Source: Pseudomonas aegrilactucae
GTDB taxonomy: Bacteria; Pseudomonadota; Gammaproteobacteria; Pseudomonadales; Pseudomonadaceae
Assembly: GCF_019168305.1 (NCBI RefSeq)
Contig: NZ_JAHTBI010000011.1
Location: 59,222 to 123,221 of the forward strand
Direction: 5' to 3'
DNA: 64,000 bases
Positions within the stretch are counted from its first letter, which is position 1. Every line of letters starts with the position of its first letter. A model generated the notes under the pieces. That model was not told where the DNA came from, searched no databases, and saw nothing but the letters and a program-made list of their open reading frames with translations. A program made the translations under genes and the position numbers. Below are positions 38,136 through 46,113 of this stretch, piece by piece.

Positions 38136-39566
38136 ATGCTGCGCAAACTTTCACTGGCCCTTGCCGTGTCTTGTGCTACCAACGCGATGGCCTGGGCAGC
38201 AGAAGCGCCCCTGTCGGCCAAGACCGACCTGGTCAGCGTGTACCAGGAGGCGGTGAGCAACAACGCCGACCTGGCCGCCGCCCGTGCCGACTACGGCGCA
38301 CGCAAGGAAGTGGTGCCCCAGGCCCGCGCCGGCCTGCTGCCCAACCTCTCGGCCGGTGCCGAGATGATGAACAGCCGTACGAAGATCGACCAGCCTTCGG
38401 TCACCTCCAACCGCAGCGGCAATTCGTGGCAGGCGACCCTGGCCCAGCCGATCTTCCGTGCCGACCGCTGGTTCCAGTTGCAGGCGGCCGAAGCGGTCAA
38501 CGAACAGGCAGCGCTGGAGCTGTCGGCCACCGAGCAGAACCTGATCCTGCAAACGGCCGAAAACTACTTCGCGGTCCTGCGCGCGCAGGACACCCTGGCC
38601 TCGACCAAGGCCGAGGAAGCCGCGTTCAAGCGCCAGCTCGACCAGAGCAACGAGCGTTTCGATGTGGGCCTGTCGGACAAGACCGACGTGCTGCAGTCCC
38701 AGGCCAGCTACGACACCGCGCGAGCCAACCGCATCGTCGCGCAGCGCCAGGTGGATGACGCGTTCCAGGCGCTGGTGACCCTGACCAACCGTGACTACAA
38801 CGCGGTGCAGGGCGTGGTGCACACCTTGCCTGTGCAGGTGCCCTCGCCCAATGACGCCAAGGCCTGGGTAGACACCGCCGCGCAGCAGAACCTGAACCTG
38901 CAGGCCACCAACTATGCCGTCAGCGCAGCCGAAGAGACCTTGCGCCAGCGCAAGGCCGGGCATGCGCCGACCGTGGATGCGGTGGCACGCTACCAGAAGG
39001 GCGACAACGACAGCCTGGGCTTCACCAACCCCAACCTGACCGGGCAGAACTACCGCGGCGATGTGGAGCAGAGCAGCATTGGCCTGCAACTCAACATCCC
39101 GATCTACAGCGGCGGGTTGACCAGCTCGCAGGTGCGCGAGGCGTATCAGCGCCTGAGCCAGACCGAGCAGCAGCGCGAGAGCCTGCGTCGCCAGGTGGTG
39201 GAAAACACGCGCAATCTGCACCGTGCGGTGAACACCGATGTGGAGCAGGTGCAGGCGCGCAAGCAGTCGATCATCTCCAACCAGAGTGCGCTGGAGGCGA
39301 CCGAGATCGGTTACCAGGTGGGTACGCGCAACATCGTCGATGTACTGGATGCGCAGCGTCAGCTGTATACCTCGGTGCGTGACTACAACAACACCCGGTA
39401 TGACTACATTCTCGACAACCTGCGCCTCAAGCAGGCGGCGGGCACGCTGAGCCCGCAAGACCTGAGCGACCTGGGACGCTACCTGAAGCCGGACTACAAC
39501 CCGGACAAGGACTTCCTGCCGCCCGACCTGGCCAAGGCGGCGCAAGCCAATTTCGAAAGGCCCTGA
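38136..39566 (+). CDS. tolC: TolC-family outer membrane channel
   Basis: 476-residue export channel for tripartite efflux and type I secretion. Signal peptide MLRKLSLALAVSCATNAMAWA, then the duplicated outer membrane efflux repeat: LVSVYQEAVSNNADLAAARA and LARP-type AQPIFRADRWFQL in the first half, with SAAEETLRQRKAGHAPTVDA and IPIYSGGLTSSQVREAYQRL in the second. Monocistronic here; no membrane-fusion or pump gene beside it, fitting a shared channel. In enterics tolC is also next to the nudF cluster. Confidence 0.94.
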   Translation: MLRKLSLALAVSCATNAMAWAAEAPLSAKTDLVSVYQEAVSNNADLAAARADYGARKEVVPQARAGLLPNLSAGAEMMNSRTKIDQPSVTSNRSGNSWQATLAQPIFRADRWFQLQAAEAVNEQAALELSATEQNLILQTAENYFAVLRAQDTLASTKAEEAAFKRQLDQSNERFDVGLSDKTDVLQSQASYDTARANRIVAQRQVDDAFQALVTLTNRDYNAVQGVVHTLPVQVPSPNDAKAWVDTAAQQNLNLQATNYAVSAAEETLRQRKAGHAPTVDAVARYQKGDNDSLGFTNPNLTGQNYRGDVEQSSIGLQLNIPIYSGGLTSSQVREAYQRLSQTEQQRESLRRQVVENTRNLHRAVNTDVEQVQARKQSIISNQSALEATEIGYQVGTRNIVDVLDAQRQLYTSVRDYNNTRYDYILDNLRLKQAAGTLSPQDLSDLGRYLKPDYNPDKDFLPPDLAKAAQANFERP

Positions 39567-39570
39567 AAAG

Positions 39571-39648
39571 CTTCGCTGGCAAGCCAGCTCCCACAGGGTT
39601 TTGTGAGCACCGCAAACCCTGTGGGCGCTGGCTTGCCAGCGAAGAGGC
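39571..39648. repeat. Inverted REP pair between tolC and waaA
   Basis: CTTCGCTGGCAAGCCAGCTC and facing CGCTGGCTTGCCAGCGAAG; the right copy has GGGCGCTGG instead of GGGAGCTGG. It occupies the whole gap between the two convergent stops. Confidence 0.9.
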
Positions 39649-39650
39649 CA

Positions 39651-40925
39651 TCACCGCCTCAGCAACTCTCCCAGCCCATCCAGCAGGCGCTTCAACGCCC
39701 CCTGATTGGCCCGCATCACCCCGACCCCCGCCTCGCCCATCTTCAGCGCATCACGCGGCAGCTCGATCAACCGGCGCACTTCGGTGGCCAGTCCCTGCGC
39801 ATCATCCACCTCGCACAACGCCCCCGCCTCGCGCAGCATCGCCGCGATCTCGAGGAAGTTGAACAGGTGCGGCCCGCTCAGCACCGGCTTGGCCAGCGCC
39901 GCCGGCTCCAGCAGGTTGTGCCCGCCGTTGGGCACCAGGCTGCCGCCGACAAAGGCGATATCCGCCACGGCATACAGAAACAGCAGCTCGCCCATGGTGT
40001 CGCCCAGCAACACCTGCTCATCCGTCGTCACCAGCGCACCGCCCGAGCGGCGCACCGTGGCGAACTGCGCCGCGCACAGCGCATGCACGCTGTCGAAGCG
40101 CTCCGGATGACGCGGCACCAGGATCAGCAAGGCATCCGAATGATGCGCCAGCAACTGCCGGTGCGCCGCCAGGATCACTTCGTCCTCGCCTTCATGGGTA
40201 CTCGCCGCAATCCATACCGGCCGCTGCAGCGCCTGCCATTGTTCACGCAGCGCCCTGGCGCCAACGGGCAGTTGCGAATCGATGCTCAGATCGAACTTGA
40301 TCGAACCGGTCACCTTTACGCATTCAGTGCGCGCGCCCAGCTGGCGGAAGCGCTCGGCCTCGGTTTCGGTCTGCACCGCGATCAGGCTCATCTCGGCCAG
40401 CATCGGCCGGGTCAGCCCGGCAAACCGCGCATAGCCCTTGGCCGAACGTGCCGACAGCCGCGCATTGGCCAAGGCCACCGGGATACCACGCCTGGCGCAC
40501 TGGTGAATATGGTTGGGCCACAGCTCGGTCTCCATGATCACCGCCAGCTGCGGGCGCACACGATCCAGAAAGCGCGCCGCCGCCCAGGGCAGGTCATACG
40601 GCAGGTAGCAATGCTGGATGCGCGGCTCGCCGGCGAACAGTGCCTGGATGCGCTCGGAACCGGTGGGGGTCATGCAGGTGATGGTGATCGGCAGCTGTGG
40701 ATAACGTTGCAGCAAGGCGCGAATCATCGGCGCCGCAGCGATGCTCTCGCCCACCGACACCGCATGCACCCAGATACCGCCCGGCTGCAGCGCCGGCAAC
40801 CTGAAGCCGAAGCGCTCGCCGATACGCCGGGCATACGCCGGCGCCTTGCGCGAACGCAGGTACAGGCGCAGCGCGACCAGCGGCAGGCCCAGGTGAAACA
40901 GCAGGGTATAAAGGGTTCTGTTCAT
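39651..40925 (-). CDS. waaA: 3-deoxy-D-manno-octulosonic acid transferase WaaA
   Basis: Adds Kdo to lipid IVA at the inner face of the inner membrane, linking lipid A to the core. 424 residues from the ATG at 40925 (MNRTLYTLLFHLGLPLVALR, an N-terminal membrane anchor), followed by the GT30 N-domain (IWVHAVSVGESIAAAPMIRAL) and the C-domain with ASTHEGEDEVILAAHR, GGSLVPNGGHNLLEPAALAKP. Standard length. Upstream of it lies a gap with the SMR gene divergent. Confidence 0.97.
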   Translation of the reverse strand: MNRTLYTLLFHLGLPLVALRLYLRSRKAPAYARRIGERFGFRLPALQPGGIWVHAVSVGESIAAAPMIRALLQRYPQLPITITCMTPTGSERIQALFAGEPRIQHCYLPYDLPWAAARFLDRVRPQLAVIMETELWPNHIHQCARRGIPVALANARLSARSAKGYARFAGLTRPMLAEMSLIAVQTETEAERFRQLGARTECVKVTGSIKFDLSIDSQLPVGARALREQWQALQRPVWIAASTHEGEDEVILAAHRQLLAHHSDALLILVPRHPERFDSVHALCAAQFATVRRSGGALVTTDEQVLLGDTMGELLFLYAVADIAFVGGSLVPNGGHNLLEPAALAKPVLSGPHLFNFLEIAAMLREAGALCEVDDAQGLATEVRRLIELPRDALKMGEAGVGVMRANQGALKRLLDGLGELLRR

Positions 40926-41066
40926 GGCGCGCAAGTGTACTAGCCAATCGCTCGCAAGTGCACTGCGAAGCGTTCGGCCCTCCACCCCCTGCTACTGCTA
41001 GGCAGGTAATGACTTTACCCCATGCGGCCATCCTCTAGAATGCGTGACCCAACGGAGGACTCCCCA

Positions 41067-41399
41067 ATGAACCCCTACATCTACCTGGCCATTGCCATTT
41101 GCGCCGAAGTCATCGCCACCGCCTCCATGAAGGCGGTCAAGGGTTTCAGCACGCCCCTGCCGCTGGCGCTGATGGTGGGCGGCTATGCCATCGCCTTCTG
41201 GATGCTGACGCTGGTGGTGCGCACGGTGCCGGTGGGCATCGCCTACGCGCTGTGGTCAGGCCTGGGCATCGTGCTGATCAGCATCGCGGCGCTGGTGATC
41301 TACGGGCAGAAGCTGGACCTGCCGGCGATGCTCGGCATGGCCATGATCGTCGGCGGCGTGGTGGTGATCCAGCTGTTCTCGAAAAGCACCGGGCATTGA
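41067..41399 (+). CDS. Small multidrug resistance (SMR) transporter
   Basis: 110-residue, four-helix protein of the EmrE/SMR type. The essential membrane Glu14 is present (AICAEVIATASMKA) and Trp63 in IAYALWSGLGIVL matches the EmrE signature. Members export quaternary ammonium cations or guanidinium; this GIAYALWSGLG form is closer to EmrE than to Gdx/SugE. CGGAGGAC lies before the ATG. Divergent from waaA. Confidence 0.93.
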   Translation: MNPYIYLAIAICAEVIATASMKAVKGFSTPLPLALMVGGYAIAFWMLTLVVRTVPVGIAYALWSGLGIVLISIAALVIYGQKLDLPAMLGMAMIVGGVVVIQLFSKSTGH

Positions 41400-41467
41400 T
41401 CCCTGACCGGGTAGGAATGCTCACAGGCTGTATACTGCGCTCCTGTCTTTGCTTGTGAGGTGAGTGC

Positions 41468-42643
41468 ATGCCAACCGTTATTTCCACCGACGTGCTGATC
41501 GTCGGCGCAGGGGTCGCAGGCCTCTGGCTCAACGCCCGCCTGCGTCGCCTGGGCTACTCGACGGTGCTGGTGGAACGTGCCAGCCTCGGTGGCGAGCAGA
41601 CCCTCAAGTCCCAGGGCATCATCCATGGCGGCGCCAAGTACGCCCTGCATGGCGCCCTGACCGGCGCCTCCGAGGCCATCGCCGACATGCCGCGGCGCTG
41701 GCGCGAGGCACTGGCCGGCGACGGCGAACTGGACCTGTCCGGTGTACGCCTGCTGTCCGAGGCGCATTACCTGTGGTCGCCCGGCACCCTGGCCGGCAAC
41801 CTCACCAGCTTCTTCGCCAGCAAGGCCGTGCGCGGCCGCGTCGACCAGGTCAAGGGCGACCAGTTGCCACCCGCCCTGCAGGACCGCGCCTTCAAGGGCA
41901 AGGTGTATCGCCTGGCCGAGCTGGTGGTGGACGTGCCGAGCCTGCTGCAGCGCCTGGCGCAACTGGCCGGCGACAGCCTGCTGGCCGGTGAACGCATCGA
42001 GCCGCTGCATGACGGCAGCGAGCTGGTCGGCCTGAACGTCGATGGCCGCGAGATCCGCGCCCAGCGCATCGTGCTCAGCGCCGGCGCCGGCAACGCCGCA
42101 CTGCTCGACAGCCTCGGCCTGAGCCAGCCGGCCATGCAGCGCCGACCGCTGCACATGGTCATGGCCAAGGGCCCGAGCCTCAAGCCGCTGTATGCCCACT
42201 GCCTGGGCGGCGGACCCAAACCGCGCATCACCGTCACCACCCACCCGGCCGCCGACGGCCAGTGGGTGTGGTACCTGGGCGGCGACCTGGCCGAAGCCGA
42301 GGGCGTGGCACGTGAACCCGAAGCGCAGATCGCCGCGGCGAAAAAAGAGGTCGCCGGCCTGCTGCCGTGGGTCGACCTCGCCCCGGTGCGCTGGGCCACG
42401 GTACGCATCGACCGCGCCGAACCCGCGCAATCGGGCCTGGTGCGCCCCGACAATGCCTTCCTCGCCGAGCAGCAGCGCCTGCTGGTGGGCTGGCCGACCA
42501 AGCTGGCCCTGGCACCGGATTTCGCCGACCGTGTGCTGGCCAACCTCGAGCGTGACGGCATAAAGCCCGGCAACCAGCCCGCGCTGCCCGAACTGCCCAA
42601 GCCACCACTGGCACAACCTGTCTGGGAGCAACTGCTGCCATGA
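41468..42643 (+). CDS. FAD-dependent oxidoreductase (DAO/GlpD-like), substrate unknown
   Basis: 391 residues. N-terminal Rossmann motif VLIVGAGVAGLWLNARLRRLG (GxGxxG, residues 10-15 region), then SQGIIHGGAKYALHG as in glycerol-3-phosphate/D-amino-acid type oxidases, and a second nucleotide-contacting segment QRIVLSAGAGNAALLDSLGL. Nothing marks the substrate. A TATACT hexamer at 41431-41436 may be its -10 box. Stop overlaps the start of the aldo/keto reductase (ATGA). Confidence 0.85.
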   Translation: MPTVISTDVLIVGAGVAGLWLNARLRRLGYSTVLVERASLGGEQTLKSQGIIHGGAKYALHGALTGASEAIADMPRRWREALAGDGELDLSGVRLLSEAHYLWSPGTLAGNLTSFFASKAVRGRVDQVKGDQLPPALQDRAFKGKVYRLAELVVDVPSLLQRLAQLAGDSLLAGERIEPLHDGSELVGLNVDGREIRAQRIVLSAGAGNAALLDSLGLSQPAMQRRPLHMVMAKGPSLKPLYAHCLGGGPKPRITVTTHPAADGQWVWYLGGDLAEAEGVAREPEAQIAAAKKEVAGLLPWVDLAPVRWATVRIDRAEPAQSGLVRPDNAFLAEQQRLLVGWPTKLALAPDFADRVLANLERDGIKPGNQPALPELPKPPLAQPVWEQLLP

Positions 42644-43452
42644 GCCTGCCCAGCCTGCACGACCATCATCGCCCGCTCGGCAGTACCGGCCTGCGGGTGT
42701 CGCCACTGGGCCTGGGCACGGTCAAGCTGGGCCGCGACCAGGGTGTCAAGTACCCCAACGGCTTCACCATCCCCGATGACCGCGAAGCGCGCCTGCTGCT
42801 CGACCAGGCCCGCGAACTGGGCATCAACCTGATCGATACCGCCCCGGCCTATGGCCGCAGCGAAGAGCGCCTCGGCCCGCTGCTGCGCGGGCAACGCGAC
42901 GCGTGGGTGATCGTGAGCAAGGTGGGGGAAGAATTCGACGATGGCCTGTCGCACTTCGACTTCAGCGCCGCTCACACGCGCCGCTCGGTAGAGCGCAGCC
43001 TCAAACGTCTTGAAACAGATTGTATCGATCTGATGCTGGTGCATTCGGACGGCAACGATCTGCGCATTCTTGAGCACGAAGGCGTCTACGACACCCTCGC
43101 CGCGCTCAAGCAGGAAGGCAAGATCCGTGGCTTCGGGCTCTCCGGCAAGACCGTCGAAGGCGGGCTCAAGGCCCTGCAGCAGGGTGATTGCGCCATGGTC
43201 ACCTACAACCTCAACGAGCAGGGCGAACGCCCGGTACTGGACTATGCTGCCCAACACGGCAAGGCCATCCTGGTGAAAAAAGCGCTCGCCAGCGGCCATG
43301 TGTGCCTGAGCCCGGGGATCGACCCGGTACGCGCCAGCTTCGAGCTGCTGTTTGGCCACCCCGGGGTGAGCAGTGCTATTGTCGGCACCATCAACCCTGT
43401 GCACCTGGCCCACAACGTGGCCGTGGTCGCCAGGATCCTGAGCACGCGCTGA
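42640..43452 (+). CDS. Aldo/keto reductase
   Basis: 270-residue NAD(P)H-dependent TIM-barrel reductase. Visible: RPLGSTGLRVSPLGLGTVKLG at the N-terminus, NLIDTAPAYGRSEERLGPLL with the catalytic Asp and Tyr, VSKVG with the Lys, and VHSDGNDLRILEHEG. Its coupling (ATGA) to the FAD oxidoreductase suggests both act on one small molecule, oxidised by one and reduced by the other. The substrate is not known. Confidence 0.9.
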   Translation: MSLPSLHDHHRPLGSTGLRVSPLGLGTVKLGRDQGVKYPNGFTIPDDREARLLLDQARELGINLIDTAPAYGRSEERLGPLLRGQRDAWVIVSKVGEEFDDGLSHFDFSAAHTRRSVERSLKRLETDCIDLMLVHSDGNDLRILEHEGVYDTLAALKQEGKIRGFGLSGKTVEGGLKALQQGDCAMVTYNLNEQGERPVLDYAAQHGKAILVKKALASGHVCLSPGIDPVRASFELLFGHPGVSSAIVGTINPVHLAHNVAVVARILSTR

Positions 43453-43492
43453 GCCGCCGTCGCGGCCGACCCCAACGCAAGAAGGAGCCGAG

Positions 43493-44446
43493 ATGCCGCG
43501 CACGCTGATCCGCAAGAACCCGAGCAACTTCAAGACCCTGCCACTGCAGGTCGAGGCCGGCCCGGACGGCCTCAGCTATCAGGGCATCGGCCTGCCGCTG
43601 AACTTCGCCCAGACCCTGCAACGGCGCAAGGCCATCCAGATTGGCGACAGCGAACGCTTTGCCGTGGAGCTGGCGAACCTGGGCGTATCGGTGCGCCTGA
43701 CCCTTAGCTGGCAGAACCGCGACTACTGGGTACTGGTGCGCCAGCGCCGGCAGGACCGCGGCGATGTGGTGCTCAAACTGATCTCCGGCTACGTGCCGGC
43801 GCAGGAACTGAACCTGCCGTTGCTCACGGCGGTACAGGAAGTTGCCGAGGAGTGCCTGCTGGAAACCCCCGAGGGCTGGCTGGGCGGGCGTTTCAACGAA
43901 ACCTGGCTGCCAGCGCCGTATGCCGATGCCCTGCACTACCGCGAGGCGCTGCCCTTCGTGCTGACCCCGGCCTCGGGCGCAGCGCGGCCGGTGCGCTGCG
44001 CCAACCTGCAGTTGATCGAGCGGCCAAGGGCGTATGTGCACCTGCCCACGGCATCGCTGCAACTGATCTACGACCTGCGCCTGCAGGTGCCGCGCGAGGC
44101 CAAGTCGCTGAGCCTGTTCCATGTGGACGAGCGCCTGGAGGGCGATCAACTGGTGGCGCGGCTCAACCGCAGCCGACCCGACCTGTACCTGATGCCGCTG
44201 GAAGACGGCCAGCCCAGGGCCGAGCTGTATACCCTGAAGAAGGACCGGCTGGTGCCGGCCAGCACGCGGGGGCTGTACCTGGCCGAGAGCTTTGCACGCC
44301 AGGATGGCTGGCTGGTGCGCGAGGAACGGATTCGCTGGAAGGACTGGCTGAGGCAGCAGGGGCTGGTAGCGGCCAAGCCGGATTCGAAGCTCAAAAGGCT
44401 GACGGGCAAGGCGCGGCAGCTGTTGGGGCTGGCGTTGCAGAAATAG
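43493..44446 (+). CDS. Conserved Pseudomonas protein with a degenerate Nudix box
   Basis: 317 residues, soluble. The stretch GYVPAQELNLPLL then TAVQEVAEECLLE (residues 99-124) resembles a Nudix box: Gly99 x5 Glu105 is correct, QEVAEE stands for REUXEE, but two residues are inserted before it and the final Gly is replaced by Leu. The later part (VRCANLQLIERPRAYVHLPT, DLYLMPLEDGQPRAELYTL) has no motif I recognise. Orthologues in databases have been labelled metal ABC transporter ATPase, but no Walker motif is present. It follows the aldo/keto reductase by 40 bases. Confidence 0.75.
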   Translation: MPRTLIRKNPSNFKTLPLQVEAGPDGLSYQGIGLPLNFAQTLQRRKAIQIGDSERFAVELANLGVSVRLTLSWQNRDYWVLVRQRRQDRGDVVLKLISGYVPAQELNLPLLTAVQEVAEECLLETPEGWLGGRFNETWLPAPYADALHYREALPFVLTPASGAARPVRCANLQLIERPRAYVHLPTASLQLIYDLRLQVPREAKSLSLFHVDERLEGDQLVARLNRSRPDLYLMPLEDGQPRAELYTLKKDRLVPASTRGLYLAESFARQDGWLVREERIRWKDWLRQQGLVAAKPDSKLKRLTGKARQLLGLALQK

Positions 44447-44458
44447 GGCCTTTGCGGG

Positions 44459-44546
44459 CCTCTTCGCCGGCAAGCCAGCTCCCACAGGAGCCCCACTGGT
44501 CTTCAGGACAGTGCAGTACCTGTGGGAGCTGGCTTGCCAGCGAAGG
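44459..44546. repeat. Inverted REP pair between the Nudix-like gene and hldE
   Basis: CCTCTTCGCCGGCAAGCCAGC (left copy, with GCCGG in place of GCTGG) and facing AGCTGGCTTGCCAGCGAAGG, filling the gap between convergent genes. Confidence 0.9.
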
Positions 44547-44569
44547 GCTGCAAGGCAGCCCAATAGCAC

Positions 44570-45991
44570 TCAGTTCTTGCGGATCTTTTCCACGATGGCG
44601 GTGGTCGAGCTGTTTTCCACCAGGCCCAGCACCTTCACCGTGCCGCCATAGGCGTTGACGATATCGGCGCCCACCACCTGGTCGATGCCATAGTCACCCC
44701 CCTTGACCAGCACATCCGGCCTGACCTGGCTCAGCAGGTTTTCCGGCGTGCCTTCGGCAAAGCTGATCACCCAGTCCACCGCACCCAACCCCGCCAGCAC
44801 CGCCATGCGGCGGTCGACGCTGTTGATCGGCCGGCCCGGCCCCTTGAGGCGGCTGACCGAGGCGTCGTCGTTGACCGCGACGATCAGGCGATCGCCCTGC
44901 GCCCGCGCCTGCTCCAGGTACGTCACGTGCCCGGCATGCAGGATGTCGAAGCAGCCATTGGTGAACACGATCTTCTCGTTGTGCGCACGCGCATCATCGA
45001 TGGCCAGCAGCAACTGATCAAGGCTCAGCACGCCCCGCTCCGAACCCTCTTCACGCTGGATCGCGCGACGCAGCTCGGGCGCACTGATGGCCGCGGTACC
45101 CAGCTTGCCAACCACGATGCCCGCCGCCAGGTTGGCCAGGCCAACCGCATGCGGCAGCTCTTCGCCAGCCGCGATCGCCGCCGCCAGGGTCGAGATCACC
45201 GTATCGCCGGCACCGGTCACGTCGAACACTTCACGCGCACGCGCCGGCAGGTGCATGGCTGGGTGCCCAGGGCGCAGCAAGGTCATGCCATGCTCGCCAC
45301 GGGTCACCAGCAGGGCGCCCAGCTCCAGCTGCTGCATCAGCTCGCCGCCCTTGTGCACCAGCTCGTTTTCGTCAGCGCAATGCCCGACGATCGCCTCGAA
45401 CTCGCCCAGGTTCGGCGTGATCAGGCTGGCGCCACGGTAGATCGAGAAATCCCTGCCCTTGGGGTCGGCCAGCACCGGAATGCCCTTGGCACGCGCCGCC
45501 TGGATCAGGCTCTGGTGGTTCTTCAACGCGCCCTTGCCGTAGTCGGAGAGCACCAGCACCTTGACCCCGTCGAGCAAGGCATCGACTTCAGCGCCCAGCG
45601 ACAAGGGGTCGGTGGCGAACGGCTCTTCGAAATCGATGCGCAACAGTTGCTGGTGACGGCTCATGACCCGCAGCTTGACGATGGTCGGCTGGTGCGCGAT
45701 GCGCTGGAAGATCGAGCGCACGCCCGCAGCCTGCAGGCTGTTGGCCAGGCTGTCGGCCGCCTCGTCCTGGCCGGTGACGCCCACCAGCGAGGCCGGCGCA
45801 CCCAGCGCGGCAATGTTCAGCGCAACGTTGGCCGCACCACCCGGACGGTCCTCGATCTGCTCGACCTTGACCACCGGTACCGGGGCTTCAGGTGAAATGC
45901 GAGAGGTACCGCCATGCCAGTAGCGGTCGAGCATGACATCGCCGACCACCAGTACCGGAGCTTGATCGAAACGCGGCATGGACAACTTCAT
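44570..45991 (-). CDS. hldE: Bifunctional heptose kinase/adenylyltransferase HldE
   Basis: Makes ADP-D-glycero-beta-D-manno-heptose for the LPS inner core. 473 residues from ATG 45991. The N-terminal PfkB-type kinase (VLVVGDVMLDRYWHG, GGAANVALNIAALG, DVTGAGDTVISTLAA) is followed by a nucleotidyltransferase domain with VFTNGCFDILHAGHVTYLEQ (HxGH). Read just after msbA in the LPS cluster. Confidence 0.98.
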   Translation of the reverse strand: MKLSMPRFDQAPVLVVGDVMLDRYWHGGTSRISPEAPVPVVKVEQIEDRPGGAANVALNIAALGAPASLVGVTGQDEAADSLANSLQAAGVRSIFQRIAHQPTIVKLRVMSRHQQLLRIDFEEPFATDPLSLGAEVDALLDGVKVLVLSDYGKGALKNHQSLIQAARAKGIPVLADPKGRDFSIYRGASLITPNLGEFEAIVGHCADENELVHKGGELMQQLELGALLVTRGEHGMTLLRPGHPAMHLPARAREVFDVTGAGDTVISTLAAAIAAGEELPHAVGLANLAAGIVVGKLGTAAISAPELRRAIQREEGSERGVLSLDQLLLAIDDARAHNEKIVFTNGCFDILHAGHVTYLEQARAQGDRLIVAVNDDASVSRLKGPGRPINSVDRRMAVLAGLGAVDWVISFAEGTPENLLSQVRPDVLVKGGDYGIDQVVGADIVNAYGGTVKVLGLVENSSTTAIVEKIRKN

Positions 45992-46113
45992 GGGCAACCC
46001 ATATAGACAAAATGAACAGGGGCGGGATATTAGCACAGCCCTGGCACCGGCCTGTTCGGCGCCGGTAACCTGCTGTGACAGCCAGGGCGCAGAACGCGCC
46101 CCGGCAAGGTCCA

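Noticed and set aside
38151..39545. A 464-codon minus-strand frame opposite tolC
   Set aside because: tolC has signal peptide, both efflux repeats and correct length; the opposite frame has no motif.
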